Counted from the stretch's first letter, positions 29,515 to 40,640 are shown. The stretch: DNA of 64,000 nt from Neoarius graeffei (GCF_027579695.1 NC_083592.1:32503961-32567960), one strand, 5' to 3'. Numbers and translations: made by a program. Notes: generated by a model not told the origin, from the letters alone.

Positions 29515-29669
29515 CTAAAAAGCATGTCTTTTGAATTGGGAGGAAACCTATGCAGAGACAGGGAGAATATGCAAACTCCACACAGAAAGGCCTTTGTCAG
29601 TTGTGAGGTTCGAACTTGGAACCTTCCTGCTGTGAGGCGACCGTGCTAACCATTACACCACCAAGCTGA
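29515..29669 (-). mobile_element. tRNA-derived SINE, copy 4 (degraded head half)
   Basis: Minus-strand match limited to the head and front body: gaatatgcaaactccacac, cttcctgctgtgaggcgacc, gtgctaaccattacaccacc. More diverged than the other copies. Confidence 0.8.
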
Positions 29670-30174
29670 CACTAATTTTACATTTCTGTCTGTTAGCAGA
29701 TGCCCTTATATAGAGCAACTTGCAGAAGCAATGCTCGGAAAACCGCATGTCCGATCGTCCGAGACAACTAAAGTATGTGCAAGGATGAGTAAAACTTCAA
29801 TGGTAATCGTCCGATCGGACGACAAAAGTTAGTGCTGGCAACCTAAGCAACACAGGCAACTGCTCCCTGATGCAGGTTTGAACTGTCAGTCCGGCAGTAG
29901 CATATTTCTCTTATTATTATTATTATTATTATTATTATTCTGCAAAGTAAGTCATGCATCGTGACATCTGACTCCTCAAAACAAACTTCACCTGTGTCTA
30001 TCAAAAACCTTGTTTTCCTGGACTGGTTCCTGTATATAATTAATCCTACCAAGCGTCAGAGACATTGACTGTACGCTTACTCTGTGCTAAGAGAGCAGGG
30101 AACCAGTCTAAAGTAGCTCGTCTCGTTTCACGGGAAATGCGTTGTTTATTCATCAACACAACAATATACACACC
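29670..30174. other. No gene recognised; (TTA)n tract and a palindrome
   Basis: Includes a (TTA)n microsatellite at 29914-29939 and paired cgtccgatcgg-type words near 29752 and 29807. The last 100 bases may be the outer 5' UTR of LINE A. Confidence 0.5.
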
Positions 30175-30366
30175 GGGCTGAGAGGCTGTGCGAGAGCGGG
30201 CTGCTCGGGAGCGGGGCTGTGTGGGGCGGAGCGGGGCTGCGCGAGAGCGGGGCTGCGTGGGGCTGCGCGAGAGCGAGGCTGAGCGGGAGCGGGGCTGCGC
30301 GGGAGCGGGGCTGAGCGAGGCCGTGGGGCTGCGCCGGGCTGAGCGGGAGCGGGCTGAGAGGCTGCG
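30175..30366 (+). repeat. GC-rich tandem repeats in the 5' region of LINE A
   Basis: Irregular 14-18-bp units of the type gcgagagcggggctg / cgggagcggggctg, about eleven copies, over 70 percent G+C in a region otherwise AT-rich. It ends 18 bases before the ORF1 ATG at 30384. 5' UTR tandem repeats often act as internal LINE promoters. Confidence 0.8.
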
Positions 30367-30383
30367 TAACAACAACAAACGCA

Positions 30384-30945
30384 ATGCCCCCGAAGAGAGC
30401 TCCTACGGTTGAGGAGATTGAGGACATCAAAAAAATCCCTCGACTTTCTGGGTGAGGAAATCTCTGCTGTCAGGATGCAGTAGAAGACCATCCTGGACCT
30501 GATAGAAGAGGTCAAAGTTTTGCGGCTGCAGAACACGGAAAAGACAAAGAGGATCGCCTTTCTCGAGAACCGAGTGGAGGATCTGGAGCAATACACCCGG
30601 ATAAATAATATCATTGTGACCGGACTGCAGATTAAACCCCGGTCATATGCTGGAGCAGTGGCGAGAGGAGACGGAGAGGAGCAGAACGAGGAGGATGCTA
30701 ACTCTATGGAGCAACAGGTGTTAGCATTCCTGCACTCCAAAGGGATAGAGGTAAAAAGTACTAACATCGAAGCATGTCACCCTCTCCCATGGAGAAGCAA
30801 CACAGACAAACCGGCTGTAATAATAAGATTTGCCAACAGAAAGTATAAAATGCAACTGTTAAAGCAAGGGAGGAAACTGAAAGGCTCAGATATTTCTTTA
30901 AATGAGCACTTAACCAAAAAAATGCAGACATTGCAAGAAAGGTGA
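30384..30945 (+). pseudogene. LINE A ORF1 (coiled-coil, RNA-binding type)
   Basis: ATG at 30384 (MPPKRAPTVEEIEDIKK), a frameshift near 30428, a TAG at about 30481, then an open stretch with LENRVEDLEQYTRINNIIV, an L1-like coiled coil leading into an RNA-recognition-like fold (IEVKSTNIEACHPLP, VIIRFANRKYKMQLL). The frame is lost again near 30942. It would coat the LINE RNA. Unlike the LINE at 10-11.6 kb, it has no esterase domain. Confidence 0.75.
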
Positions 30946-31106
30946 GACTCCTGAAGAAACAGGGGAAAATCCAAAACACTTGGACACAAAACTGCAAAAT
31001 ATTCATAAAGCTGAAGGGATCTCCAGAAGAGGCCAAGATCCTGGTCATCTGAGATACTGGGGAACTGGACAAATTCTGAGGGAGCCAATCAAAGCAACTT
31101 ACAATC

Positions 31107-32320
31107 ATGACACAAGAACTGGACACTTTCCTTTATACTGAGCATAAAACACAAGATATGGAAAATAATATTGATCTGGAAAATAATCTTTTCAGCAACA
31201 TCAATATCAGCTGCCGGTATTACACTGAAAATGAATACAATGCAACGATCAGAGAAGGAAATAAGATATCAATTATTCATTTCAATACCAGAAGTCTGTA
31301 TGCCAATTTCCATAAAATGAAGGAATATCTCAGTCAGTTCAATACTCCATTCAATATAATAGCCATATCAGAAACTTGGATCAACGATGAGATGGGAGTA
31401 GATTTTGAGCTAAACGGGTATGAACTTAATTATATCAACAGAAAGAACAAAAGAGGAGGGGGAGTGGCAATACATGTTTGATAATAGTTTAGAATATAAA
31501 ATTAATAATAAAATGATGGTAGCTGTTGATGATTGGATGGAGTGTGTTACAGTAGAAATATGTTGTGAAAAAACGAAAAATATAACGGTGAGCTGTATAT
31601 ACAGATCTCCTGGATCAAGCATAGAAGTTTTTATAGATTGGATGGAAAGTATGTTTATAAACTCAACACAGAAGGTCATGTACATCTGTGGTGATTTTAA
31701 CATTGACTTCTTAAATCATAAACATAAAATGACAAGAGTTCATTAACTCAATGTTCAGTATGGGACTGTATCCAACTATTACCAGACCAAGCAGGATCAC
31801 TTCTCACAGCACCACTTTAATAGATAATCTATTTACTAATATCCTGGAAAATAATACAGAGAGTGGACTACTATTAACAGACATCAGTGACCACCTACCT
31901 ATTTTTAATGTATATTACTGTAATTATAGCAAGAAAAAGGATACTAAAAATTATAACTATATAAGCGTGAAAACTGAAGAAACCATGATTGCACTAAAAA
32001 ATGACTTAATGATACAGGAATGGAATGTAGTTTATAAAGAAAAAGATGTTGATAAAGCATATGAGGAATTTTTAATAATATTCAATGAACTATATAATAA
32101 AAATTGTCCTATAAAGAAATACAGTAATATACATAAATATACAAGTGGTCCGTGGGTCAGCAAGGGGCTACAAAATGCCTGCAAAAAGAAAAATATATTA
32201 TACAGACAATTCTTAAAGCATCAAACTATAGAGGCAGAGGAAAAATATAAAAAATATAAAAATAAATTAACTAATATCATGAGGATATGTAAGAAAGACT
32301 ATTATAATAAACTAGAGTCG
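31107..32320 (+). pseudogene. LINE A ORF2, AP-type endonuclease part
   Basis: Frame-broken but clear: KISIIHFNTRSLYANFHKM and IIAISETWINDE (N-terminal blocks), GGGVAIHV, VSCIYRSPG, VMYICGDFNID (catalytic GDFN), and LLTDISDHLPIFNVY (SDH block). Interruptions are at about 31480 (TGA), 31740 and 32320. Downstream comes KKDYYNKLE, the linker to RT, before the unclassified insertion. Confidence 0.83.
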
Positions 32321-33095
32321 ACAATTCCCCGGGGGAAATTGTGAGTGTGATGCAGTGCGCGTAGCCACGTCTCTAGGTGAAAGCAAGCCAGAGCAGCGGA
32401 TGTCTGAAAATGTGTGTAGTTTTTCAAAAAAATCACATTTTTCCTAGATATAGCGCCCCCTAGCGGCCATTTTGTTCCAATTTTTTTGTGGGCCTTTCTG
32501 GAGGGGTGCCGCATAATGCCACCAAGTTTCGTTAAAAGACGCCAAAGGGCGGCCGAGATATGAGCACACTTCCTGAATCGCGTCAGCGCAGGCAAGCTTG
32601 ATTGGCCGCCGCGGCCAAACTCCTATGAAATTCTAAACACCGGTTAAGTTTCTTGTGCAGCCTAGTCTGAAGTTGCCATGTACCAAGTTTGGGAGAAATT
32701 GGTCAAAAATTGAGGGAGGAGAAGCATTTTAATTGATTTTCACAAAATTCAAAATGGCGGGAAAACTATCCGGGTGGAAAATGACGTCATAAGGTGCGCT
32801 GGAATCGTCTCGGCCCAAGGATTCCAGGGAGACCAGGCTTTTGAAAATCGGACCAACGGTTCAAAAGTTATAAGCAGAAATGTACGAATGTACAGAAATG
32901 CGAATTTGAGCTGTTGGTGGTGCTAGAGAGTTTAAGGTGGTGACTTGAAACTTGCTGAGAAGAACCTTGAGGTTGTCAAGAATCAGTGTGCAAAATTTCA
33001 CAACTTTTCGCCAGACGGTCTAGGGGCTGCCAAAGTTTTTCAAATAATTCCATAGAAATGAATGGGAAATTTCAGGTGATTTTTTCGCGACTACG
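32321..33095. mobile_element. Unclassified non-coding insert in LINE A
   Basis: Between the endonuclease-RT linker and the RT start the LINE reading is lost and replaced by 775 bp of non-coding sequence with a palindromic caattccccgggggaaattg (32322-32341) at its left end. No inverted termini or target duplication were recognised; some LINE sequence (RT finger region) is probably deleted too. Confidence 0.45.
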
Positions 33096-33237
33096 TCTGG
33101 ACTGGAATGATATAGACATGTCAACAGTAAAGACAGTTATTGAGGGAATTGTGAAACCACTCACCCACATCTGCAATTTATCTTTTCAATCAGGTACATT
33201 TCCAGACAAAATGAAAATTGCAGAAGTGATACCATTG
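33096..33237 (+). pseudogene. LINE A reverse transcriptase, first piece
   Basis: Reads VKTVIEGIVKPLTHICNLSF then FPDKMKIAEVIPL, the RT 0/1 blocks, and is interrupted by a SINE after the codons for IPL. Confidence 0.8.
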
Positions 33238-33612
33238 TGGCGGCACGGTGGTGTAGTGGTTAGCGCTGTCGCCTCACAGCAAGAAGGTCCTGGGTTCGAG
33301 CCCCGGGGCTGGCGAGGGCCTTTCTGTGCGGAGTTTGCATGTTCTCCCCGTGTCCGTGTGGGTTTCCTCCGGGTGCTCCGGTTTCCCCCACAGTCCAAAG
33401 ACATGCAGGTTAGGTTAACTGGTGACTCTAAATTGACCGTAGGTGTGAATGTGAGTGTGAATGGTTGTCTGTGTCTATGTGTCAGCCCTGTGATGACCTG
33501 GTGACTTGTCCAGGGTGTACCCCGCCTTTCGCCCATAGTCAGCTGGGATAGGCTCCAGCTTGCCTGCGACCCTGTAGAACAGGATAAAGCAGCTAGAGAT
33601 AATGAGATGAGA
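33238..33612 (+). mobile_element. tRNA-derived SINE, copy 5, in LINE A
   Basis: Full-length plus-strand copy. Head: ggcggcacggtggtgtagtg, A-box-like gtgtagtggttagc, B-box-like gggttcgagcc; body with tttgcatgttctccccgtg; tail agataatgagatgagatga. Exact 11-bp target duplication tgataccattg (33227-33237 and 33613-33623) and the RT reading resumes after it. Confidence 0.95.
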
Positions 33613-33804
33613 TGATACCATTGTTTAAAACGGGAGATAGACACCATTTCACAAACTACAGGCCTGTTTCTTTACTCCCCCAATTCTCCAAAATACTCAA
33701 AACTTTTTTCAGATAGACTGGACAAATTCATTGAAAAACACAACCTCCTTACGGACAGTCAATATGGATTCAGAATGGACAGATCAACATCGATGGCACT
33801 AATG
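33613..33804 (+). pseudogene. LINE A reverse transcriptase, second piece
   Basis: Continues the RT: a FKTGDRHHFTNYRPVSLLPQ block, then DKFIEKHNLLTDSQYGFRMD and RSTSMALM, ending at the hAT target duplication cactaatg. One frameshift/stop near 33712 (after a poly-T run). Confidence 0.82.
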
Positions 33805-33886
33805 CAGGGGTTTTCAAAGTGTGGGAGAGTCAGCCCCCCCCCCTCGGAGAGCAAATAAACAACAGCGCCCCCCCCTTACAATTTTT

Positions 33887-34258
33887 CATCTCATCTCGTT
33901 ATCTCTAGCCGCTTTATCCTTCTACAGGGTCGCAGGCAAGCTGGAGCCTATCCCAGCTGACTACGGGCGAAAGGCGGGGTACACCCTGGACAAGTCGCCA
34001 GGTCATCACAGGGCTGACACAGACACAGACAACCATTCACACTCACATTCACACCTACGGTCAATTTAGAGTCACCAGTTAACCTAACCTGCATGTCTTT
34101 GGACTGTGGGGGAAACCGGAGCACCCGGAGGAAACCCACGCGGACACGGGGAGAACATGCAAACTCCACACAGAAAGGCCCTCGCCGGCCCCAGGGCTCG
34201 AACCCAGGACCTTCTTGCTGTGAGGCGACAGCGCTAACCACTACACCACCGTGCCGCC
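33887..34258 (-). mobile_element. tRNA-derived SINE, copy 6, in the hAT element
   Basis: Full-length minus-strand copy with an exact 13-bp target duplication ccttacaattttt (33874-33886 and 34259-34271). Body sequence nearly the same as copies 5 and 7. Confidence 0.95.
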
Positions 34259-34516
34259 CCTTACAATTTTTGTTGTTGCTATACTTGTTCCATTCGTATT
34301 TTTTAAAAATGGTTGTTGTACACATATTTTTATTTTTCACATTTTAAACATCTGTGCTTTTTAAAACATCTTGTTTTACACATTTTAAACATCTCATAGC
34401 ATCGTTAGCTAGCACCTCTTGGCAGACAACACACTGTGGCAGTGGAGCATCTTTAGATCCAGTCCATGAAAATCCAAACTTTAAATAATCGTGGTCATAC
34501 TTCCTTCTTTTTTCAG

Positions 34517-35531
34517 TCCCCCCAGGATTTTGCGGGCCTTTTTTGTGATTGTTGCGGGCTAAAATGTCTGATGTTGCGGGGGGTTTTCCAAAAAATTGCG
34601 ATGAAAGTTGCGTTTTTTTTTTTTGTTTTTTTTTTAGGTTTTTGTTGCGATTACATTGCGGGAGGAAGTGAAAGTTGCGAGAAATTGTTGCGATTTTCTC
34701 TTTTTGTGACTTAAAATTGAGCGATATGTTAAATATTAAGTTATTACTGAAAAACTATTGATTAAAAAAAACAGACACTGAGAAATGGTCCTATAAACAA
34801 CTTTACCAATATAAAAGATTACCAGGACTACAAAAATGCAGAAAAATAGGCTTTACTTATCCAAATGCACCTGTTGGTTCAAAAGTTAAAGTGCAGAGAA
34901 CCTCACAGCACAACATGAAGTTACCTTCAAATATAATATAAATTCCTCAGCTTTCATGTAAGAAAAAAAACTATTAATACTAGTACTGTGTGCAGGCAGT
35001 CTCTCCTGAAGACTAAATTAAACAATAATTCTAAACTAATAAAATAAATGGCTCAGGCTTCATAGGAGAACAAAAAACAATTTGAACAGAATCTCACAGT
35101 ATGATGCTGAAGCTGCCTAAACAATGGAAAATAAAATACCATTTTGGCAAAAATGTTGGCATCCATTATTTTCTTGTATTAAGTAAAAAAAATAATGTAA
35201 AGTACACACAGTCCTTCACTGTAAACATAACACACTATCATGCAATGTTGCCAGATACTGCTGACGTTTTCCAGTCCAAAATATGTTCAAAACCCGCCAA
35301 AATGCACTTGAAACCGCCCAGTCTGGCAACACTGCGCGCATGCTGCTTCTCTTGAACGTATACACGGAAGTAAGGCGGAAGGTAGTTTGTCGACGTCACC
35401 TCAAGACGACGCCAACGATTGGTCAAATTTGCGGGAAAGTTGCGGTGATTGGATATAATTGCAACACCGCGCTGAATTCGCGGGGATTGGTTGAATTTGC
35501 ATTGAAGTTGCAAATTGCAACATCCTGGAGG
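34517..35531. mobile_element. DNA element with ccaggattttgc termini, nested in the hAT element
   Basis: Imperfect inverted ends (cccccaggattttgc at about 34517 and gcaacatcctggagg ending about 35531). The interior 34710-35332 is repeated at 62773-63361, including the enclosed MITE, so the unit has spread as a block. No coding content. Confidence 0.5.
35243..35332. mobile_element. hAT MITE (cagtgttgccaga family), copy 2
   Basis: atgttgccagatactgctga ... ccgcccagtctggcaacact, about 90 bp. Flanking duplication not recognisable. Confidence 0.8.
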
Positions 35532-35731
35532 CTCTGGTTTTTTTGCTTGGCCTAGACTCTGTCTCCTCACTCACTGTAGCTTTAGGTACTAAAAATCGAT
35601 CCATTTTGTCTCTGGTAAAGGCTAGCTGAAGTTCGCTAAATGTCCGCAATAGTAACTTATTCTGGTTTATTTTTCCTCACGTTGCGCCCCCCGGGGGGGC
35701 GCCCCACACTTTGAAAAGCCCTGCACTAATG

Positions 35732-36860
35732 GAACTAATAGAGGAAATCACAAACTGTATAGACAATAAAAAAAAAATAGCAATTGAAGTATTTGTGTAC
35801 CTAAAAAAAAAAAAGCATTCGATACCATTGATCATAGTATATTATTAAGTAAACTAGAAAAGTGTGGTGTTAGGGGAGTTGGGTGGAGCTGGCTGTCGAT
35901 CTATCTAAGAAACAGGCAACAGTTTGTGTAGATAGGTGACCATAAATCTGATTTCATGAACATTTACATGCGGGGTACCACAGGGGTCAATATTAGGTCT
36001 GAAATTATTCATATTATATATCAATGACATATGTAGAGTTTCGCAAATACTGAAATTTTTGTTTGCAGACGACACCAATATTTTTTGTTCCGGTGAGAAT
36101 TTGCAGCAGACTTTGGAAACTATCACAACTGAAATAAATAAACTAAAACTATATGGTTTGACAAAAATAAATTATCATTAAATCTAAGCAAAACAAATCA
36201 TGTTTGGGAGACACAAAATAGATTGTAATGTAGAATTGATGATAGACAATACTAAGATAGAAATGGTACAGGAAATTAAATTTCTTGGTGTGATTTTGGA
36301 TCATAAAGTCTGCTGGAAACCTCATGTAGGATACATACGAGCAAAACTGGCAAAGTGCTCGGCAATTCTGTGGAAAACAAAACATATTCTTGATTGCAAA
36401 TCTTTGCATACTCTATATTACTCGTTATTTTTGCCATATGTGACTTACTGTGTCGAAGTCTGGGGAAACACCTACAAAACCACTCTGCAGCCGATATGTA
36501 CAATACAGAAAAGAGCAATAAGGACAATAAACAAAACAGGATACAGAGATCACACAAACTCACTATTCATAAAGTCACACGTTGAAATTTATGGATCTGG
36601 TCAAATTCAGAACAGCACAAATAATGTACAAAGCGAGAAATAATCTATTGCCAAAAAATATACTAGGAATGTTTAGTGAGAGAGAGGGGGGATATAATCT
36701 AAGGGGAGACCTAAATTTAAAAAAACCAAAGGTTCGAACAAATATGAAAAGCATGTGCGTATCGAGCTGTGGGGTGACTTTATGGAACAGACTGGAGACA
36801 GAAATAAAACAAAGTGCAAATATAAATCTATTTAAAAAAAGGTACAAAAAATATTTTTAA
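35732..36860 (+). pseudogene. LINE A reverse transcriptase, third piece (catalytic core to C-terminus)
   Basis: Resumes with ELIEEITNCIDNKK, then a frame-broken FDTIDHS region, GVPQGSILGLKLFILYINDI (motif B), LKFLFADDTNIFCSGENL (catalytic FADD), IKFLGVILDHKVCWKPHV and YYSLFLPYVTYCVEVWGN, and ends with LWNRLETEIKQSANINLFKK. Several frameshifts; transcription or translation of a working protein is not expected. LINE B shares the last 80 residues. Confidence 0.85.
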
Positions 36861-37140
36861 ACAAGTATATGGAAGAGGAAGTATGTTAACGGTGGATGAT
36901 GAGGGATAAGTCTATAAATTTTTTGATTGATTACTTTATTCTGAACAATAAAGAAGAAAGATATAAAAATAAAAAATTTAAATAAAAAATACAATAATCA
37001 AAACATCATAAACGAACAGAATAGCGTAGCCACAAGGCAATAACATAACAATGTTCAGAAAGGATTAGGAAGAAGTAATAACTTATCCAATCCTAACCCT
37101 CTATACCACCGCTAATCAAACGTCACTTTCCACCATAATA

Positions 37141-37143
<3 letters not shown>

Positions 37144-37182
<39 letters not shown>
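37144..37182. repeat. (TA)n microsatellite in LINE B 3' UTR
   Basis: About 19 TA units. Confidence 0.95.
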
Positions 37183-37186
<4 letters not shown>

Positions 37187-37378
37187 AACAAAAGCAATAA
37201 ACAAAAAAGAAAACATACCAACATACCGACATGGTATAATATCGACCAAATCATATATACAGATACTTGTTATGCATATATACACACATACAATGCGTAC
37301 ATACATGTACACATACCTATAACTATACACTAAATACAAGAAGACCAGTCACAGACTTACTCTCAATTTCATCATCAC

Positions 37379-37651
37379 CTATATAGTCTGCCTGTCCTCA
37401 TTCTCATATATTTTTATTAACATGTTTTTATATAATTTTTTAAACAGTTTTATGTTGGTGCTATTTTTGAGTTCATTTTCCAGACCATTCCACAATTTCA
37501 CCCCACAGACTGTTATGCACATACTTTTCAGAGTTGTTCTAACATTTACTCTCTTAAAATTCATTTCCCCTCTCAGGTTATACCCACCCTGCCTTTCCAT
37601 AAACGTATTTTGTACCTCACCCGGAAGAAGGTTATGTCTTGCTTTATACAT
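37379..37651 (-). pseudogene. LINE B RT C-terminal fragment
   Basis: 90 codons open, aligned to the end of the LINE A RT (for example GGYNLRGEMNFKR against GGYNLRGDLNLKK). Without the catalytic core it has no function. Confidence 0.82.
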
Positions 37652-37760
37652 AATTTGTGCAGTCTTGTGTTTAACCAGATCCGTGAATTTCAGAGTGTGT
37701 GCTTTTACGAATAATGTGTTTGTATGCTCAAGATATCCCGTATTATTAAATAAATAGAAT

Positions 37761-37972
37761 AGGGTTGATTGTTATATTAGAACTAACTTAGTATATGGTA
37801 TATATTTATTTATGGGGAGAGTTTATATATTTATATTTACAGGGATATGTATATAGTAGAGATTTATTTTTGTAATTATATATTTATATAGATATTTATG
37901 AAGTGTATATATGGAATATAGTCTGTGTATAATATATATAATATATACATACATACATACATACACACACAC
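37761..37972 (+). mobile_element. Probable LINE A 3' UTR piece
   Basis: The words tttttgtaattatatattta and tatagatatttatgaagtg occur here, next to the Tc1 insertion at 40126-40164/43879, and at 43990-44035, suggesting a tandemly repeated 3' UTR split by later insertions. Ends in (CATA)n and (CA)n next to Tc1-like transposon 2. Confidence 0.55.
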
Positions 37973-39616
37973 ACGGTGGTGGGCAAAAGTTTACATACCC
38001 CAACAGAATGTTTTGTTTCTTGGCTATTTCTAAGATAAATTGAATGATAATACCCAAAAACCTTTATTTCACTTGTGGTTAATGGTTGGCTGAAGCCATT
38101 TATTGTCAAGAAAATGTTAACTCTTTTTAAACCATTATGACAACAAAAAAACTACACAAATGACCCTGATCAAAAGTTTACATACCCCAATTCTTAAAAC
38201 TGTGTATTTCCCCCTTTAACATCAATAACAGCTTGAAGTCTTTTGTGATAGTTGTCAATGAGTCTCTTTATCTTTTCAGATGGTAAATCTGCCCATTCTT
38301 CTTGGCAAAAAGCCTCCAGTTCCTGTAAAGTCTGGGGCTGTCTTGCATGGACTGCACGTTTGAGGTCTCCCCAGAGTGGCTCAATAATGTTGAGGTCAGG
38401 AGACTGAGATGGCCACTCTAAGACCTTCACTTTATGCTGTTGTAGCCACTGACAAGTTGATTTGGCCTTGTGTTTTGGATCATTGTCGTGCTGGAATGTC
38501 CAAGTTTGTCCTATGCGCAGCTTCCGGGCTGAGGCGTGTAGATTTTCCTCCAGTATTTTTTGATAAGTTACTGCATTCATCCTGCCATCAGTTCTTACCA
38601 AATTTCCAGTGCCTTTGTAGTTCACACATCCCCAAAACATCAGAGATCCACCACCATGTTTCACTGTGGGAATGGTGTACTTTTCATCATAGGCCTTGTT
38701 GATTCCTCGCCAGATGTAGCGTTTAGTGTTGTGCCCAAAAAGTTCAATTTTGGTCTCATCACTCCACACAACATTTTGCCAGAAGGTTTGGGGTGTGTCT
38801 CTGTGCAGTCTGGCATATCGTAGATGGGCTTCTTTGTGGCGTTTGCGTAGAAGGGGCTTTCTTCTGGCAACTCTCCCATGCAGTCCATGTCTTCTCAAGA
38901 GTCTCCTATGTACTCTTTGAAACATCCACATCAACTTGTTTCAGAGAATCTCGAAGTTCACCAGATGTTATTTGGCTTCTTCTTTACATCACGCACAATT
39001 CTTCTAGCAGTGGTGGGTGAAATTTTTCTTGGTCTACCTGAACGGGCTTTGGTGTCTACAGAGCCCCTGACTTTCCACTTCTTGATTATTGTTTGAACAG
39101 TGCTGACTGACATTTTTAATTGCTTTGATATTTTCTTATATCCCTTCCCTGATTTACAAAGTTCAACTACGTTTTCACGCAGGTCCTTTGACAATTCCTT
39201 TAATTTTCCCATGGCTCAATCTCAAAGATGACGTGCAGCACTGGATGAGGGATAAAAGGTTCTCTCAAAAGTCCAGCAATTTACTGACTTTTATTTTCAC
39301 CCACTAATTAGAAGAAAACAGACCACAGGTGAAGGTAGTTGCCTTTAATTGCCATTCAGTCCTGTTTATGTCAAATTGTGTACAGGTTTTCAAGCCAATT
39401 CACAGGGGTATGTAAACTTTTGATCAGGGTCATTTTAGGTAGTTTTTGTTGTTTTCATGGTTTTCAAAGAGTAAACGCAGTAATGAATGCAATAAATAGC
39501 TTCAGCCAACCATTAACCACAAGTGAAATAAAGGTTTTTGTGTATTATCATTCAATTTCTCTTAGAAATAGGCAAGAAACGAAACATTCTGTTGGGGTAT
39601 GTAAACTTTTGCACGT
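37973..39616 (-). mobile_element. Tc1-like transposon 2 with IR/DR termini
   Basis: About 210-bp inverted repeats, each carrying the direct repeat caaaagtttacatacccc at its outer and inner end: 37984-38001, 38171-38188, and inverted at 39405-39422 and 39594-39611. This IR/DR layout is that of the Sleeping Beauty type Tc1 elements. Outermost bases have decayed. Confidence 0.92.
38194..39212 (-). pseudogene. Tc1 transposase (transposon 2), two frameshifts
   Basis: ATG at 39212 (MGKLKELSKDLRENVVELC). Helix-turn-helix with YKKISKQLKMSVSTVQTII and a GRPRKIS linker (AT-hook-like), second HTH broken by frameshifts near 38960 and 38915, then the open catalytic part with SDETKIELFG (D), HDNDPKHKAK (D) and SPDLNIIEPLW (E). 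Length and DD34E spacing are normal for Tc1. Ends VKGGNTQF at 38194. All catalytic residues survive; only the frameshifts kill it. Confidence 0.92.
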
Positions 39617-39653
39617 GTTATGCTCTGCAATAAAAAAAAAACATTGGTACAAC

Positions 39654-39924
39654 CAGTGTTCGAACTATGCCGATATTTTCGGGGGGGGTCCCTTATTTTC
39701 CCTTGGGGGGGTGCTTGCGCTTGTCTCAGAGCGCGGATCTCCGATCGCGCGCTCACTTCGGATATGCAAATGCTTCCCGTTACACACGATTACTATGTCA
39801 ATAAACATCATTTTGCCAATATTTTAGAGACCCCCCAACATTTCCCAAATCATGTTTTCAAGGGATCTCATGTCTGTTTCAGCGGATCTCGGATCCCCCG
39901 AGTACCCCCGTAGTTCGAACGGTG
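39654..39924. mobile_element. MITE with gttcgaacta termini
   Basis: cagtgttcgaactatg (39654-39669) and the inverted cgtagttcgaacggtg (39909-39924). The G-rich/C-rich halves (ggggggg near 39680 and ccccc near 39893) also pair. No target duplication found. Confidence 0.6.
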
Positions 39925-39959
39925 AGCAAGCCCATTCACTTTTTTATGCTGATTAGAGA

Positions 39960-40072
39960 ATTACAATGGTTTTTCATGTGACAAAAATGTGCGATTAAAT
40001 TGCGATTAATCGCGAGTTAACTATGACAGTCGCGACATTAATCGCGATTAAATATTTTAATCGCTTGACAGC

Positions 40073-40075
<3 letters not shown>
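39960..40075. mobile_element. MITE scrap, gcgattaatcgcgatt family
   Basis: Palindromic repeats gcgattaatcgcgag and attaatcgcgattaaa with the terminus cgcttgacagcac, a very common short DNA-transposon relic in fish. The left end is degraded. Confidence 0.6.

Positions 40076-40125
<50 letters not shown>
40076..40125. repeat. (TA)n microsatellite
   Basis: About 23 TA units, followed by cacacagtgtgtgt. Confidence 0.95.
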
Positions 40126-40130
<5 letters not shown>

Positions 40131-40640
40131 GTGTGTGTATATAAATTTTTTTTGTAGTTATATACAGTGCCTTGCAAAAGTATTCATACCCCTTGAACTT
40201 TTTTTCACATTTTTCCACCTTACAACCACGAACTTAAGTTTGTTTTTTTTTTTATTGAGATTTTATGTGATAGACCAACACAGAGTAGCACATAATTGTG
40301 AAGTGAAATGAAAATGATAAATGGTCTTCAAAATTTTAAACAAATAAAAATGTGGTGTGCATTAGTATTCAGCCCCCTGTACTCTGATACCTCTAAATAC
40401 AATCCAGTGCAATCAATTGCCTTCAGAAGTCATCTAATTAGTTAATAGAGTCCTACTGTGTGTAATTTACTCTCAGCATAAATACGCTTGTTCTGTGAAG
40501 GCCTCAGTGGTTTGTTAGAGAACACTGAAGAACAAACAGCATCATGAAGACCAAAGAACTCACCAGACAGGTCAGGGATAAAGTTCTGGAGAAGTTTAAA
40601 GCAGGGTTAGGTTATAAAAAAAATATCCCAAGCTCTGAAC

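Larger units (their letters stand above)
33805..35723. mobile_element. Non-autonomous hAT element in LINE A
   Basis: Terminal inverted repeats caggggttttcaaagtgtgg (33805) and, inverted, cagggcttttcaaagtgtgg (ending 35723), and an exact 8-bp target duplication cactaatg (33797-33804 and 35724-35731). Contains a SINE (33887-34258) and a second DNA element (34517-35531), leaving only a few hundred bases of its own. Removing it rejoins the LINE RT codons for SMALM and ELIEEI. Confidence 0.95.
30175..36915 (+). mobile_element. LINE A: near full-length CR1/L2/Rex1-group LINE with nested insertions
   Basis: Plus strand: GC-rich tandem 5' region (30175-30366), ORF1 with coiled coil (30384-30945), ORF2 endonuclease (31107-32320), RT pieces (33096-33237, 33613-33804, 35732-36860). 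The gaps are an unclassified insert (32320-33095), a SINE (33238-33612) and a hAT element (33805-35723), the last two with exact target duplications. The 3' UTR seems to continue in pieces at 37760-37970, 40126-40164 and 43879-44268. Domain motifs (SETW-like endonuclease block, GVPQGSILG, FADDTNIF) place it in the Jockey-superfamily CR1/L2/Rex1 group. Confidence 0.85.
36916..37760 (-). mobile_element. LINE B: 5'-truncated relative of LINE A, inserted tail to tail
   Basis: Minus strand. The RT C-terminus at 37651-37379 (MYKARHNLLPGE, GGYNLRGEMN, VKLWNGLENELKNSTN) is followed by a 3' UTR with a (TA)n tract (37144-37182) and ends at gattgatt near 36916. The 3' end is the same as the fragment at 8339-8615. 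It interrupts the 3' UTR of LINE A. Confidence 0.83.

Noticed and set aside
33238-33310. Functional tRNA gene
   Set aside because: A- and B-box-like words are those of a tRNA-derived SINE head; the same head recurs in several copies followed by the same body, and no cloverleaf with a proper acceptor stem is supported.
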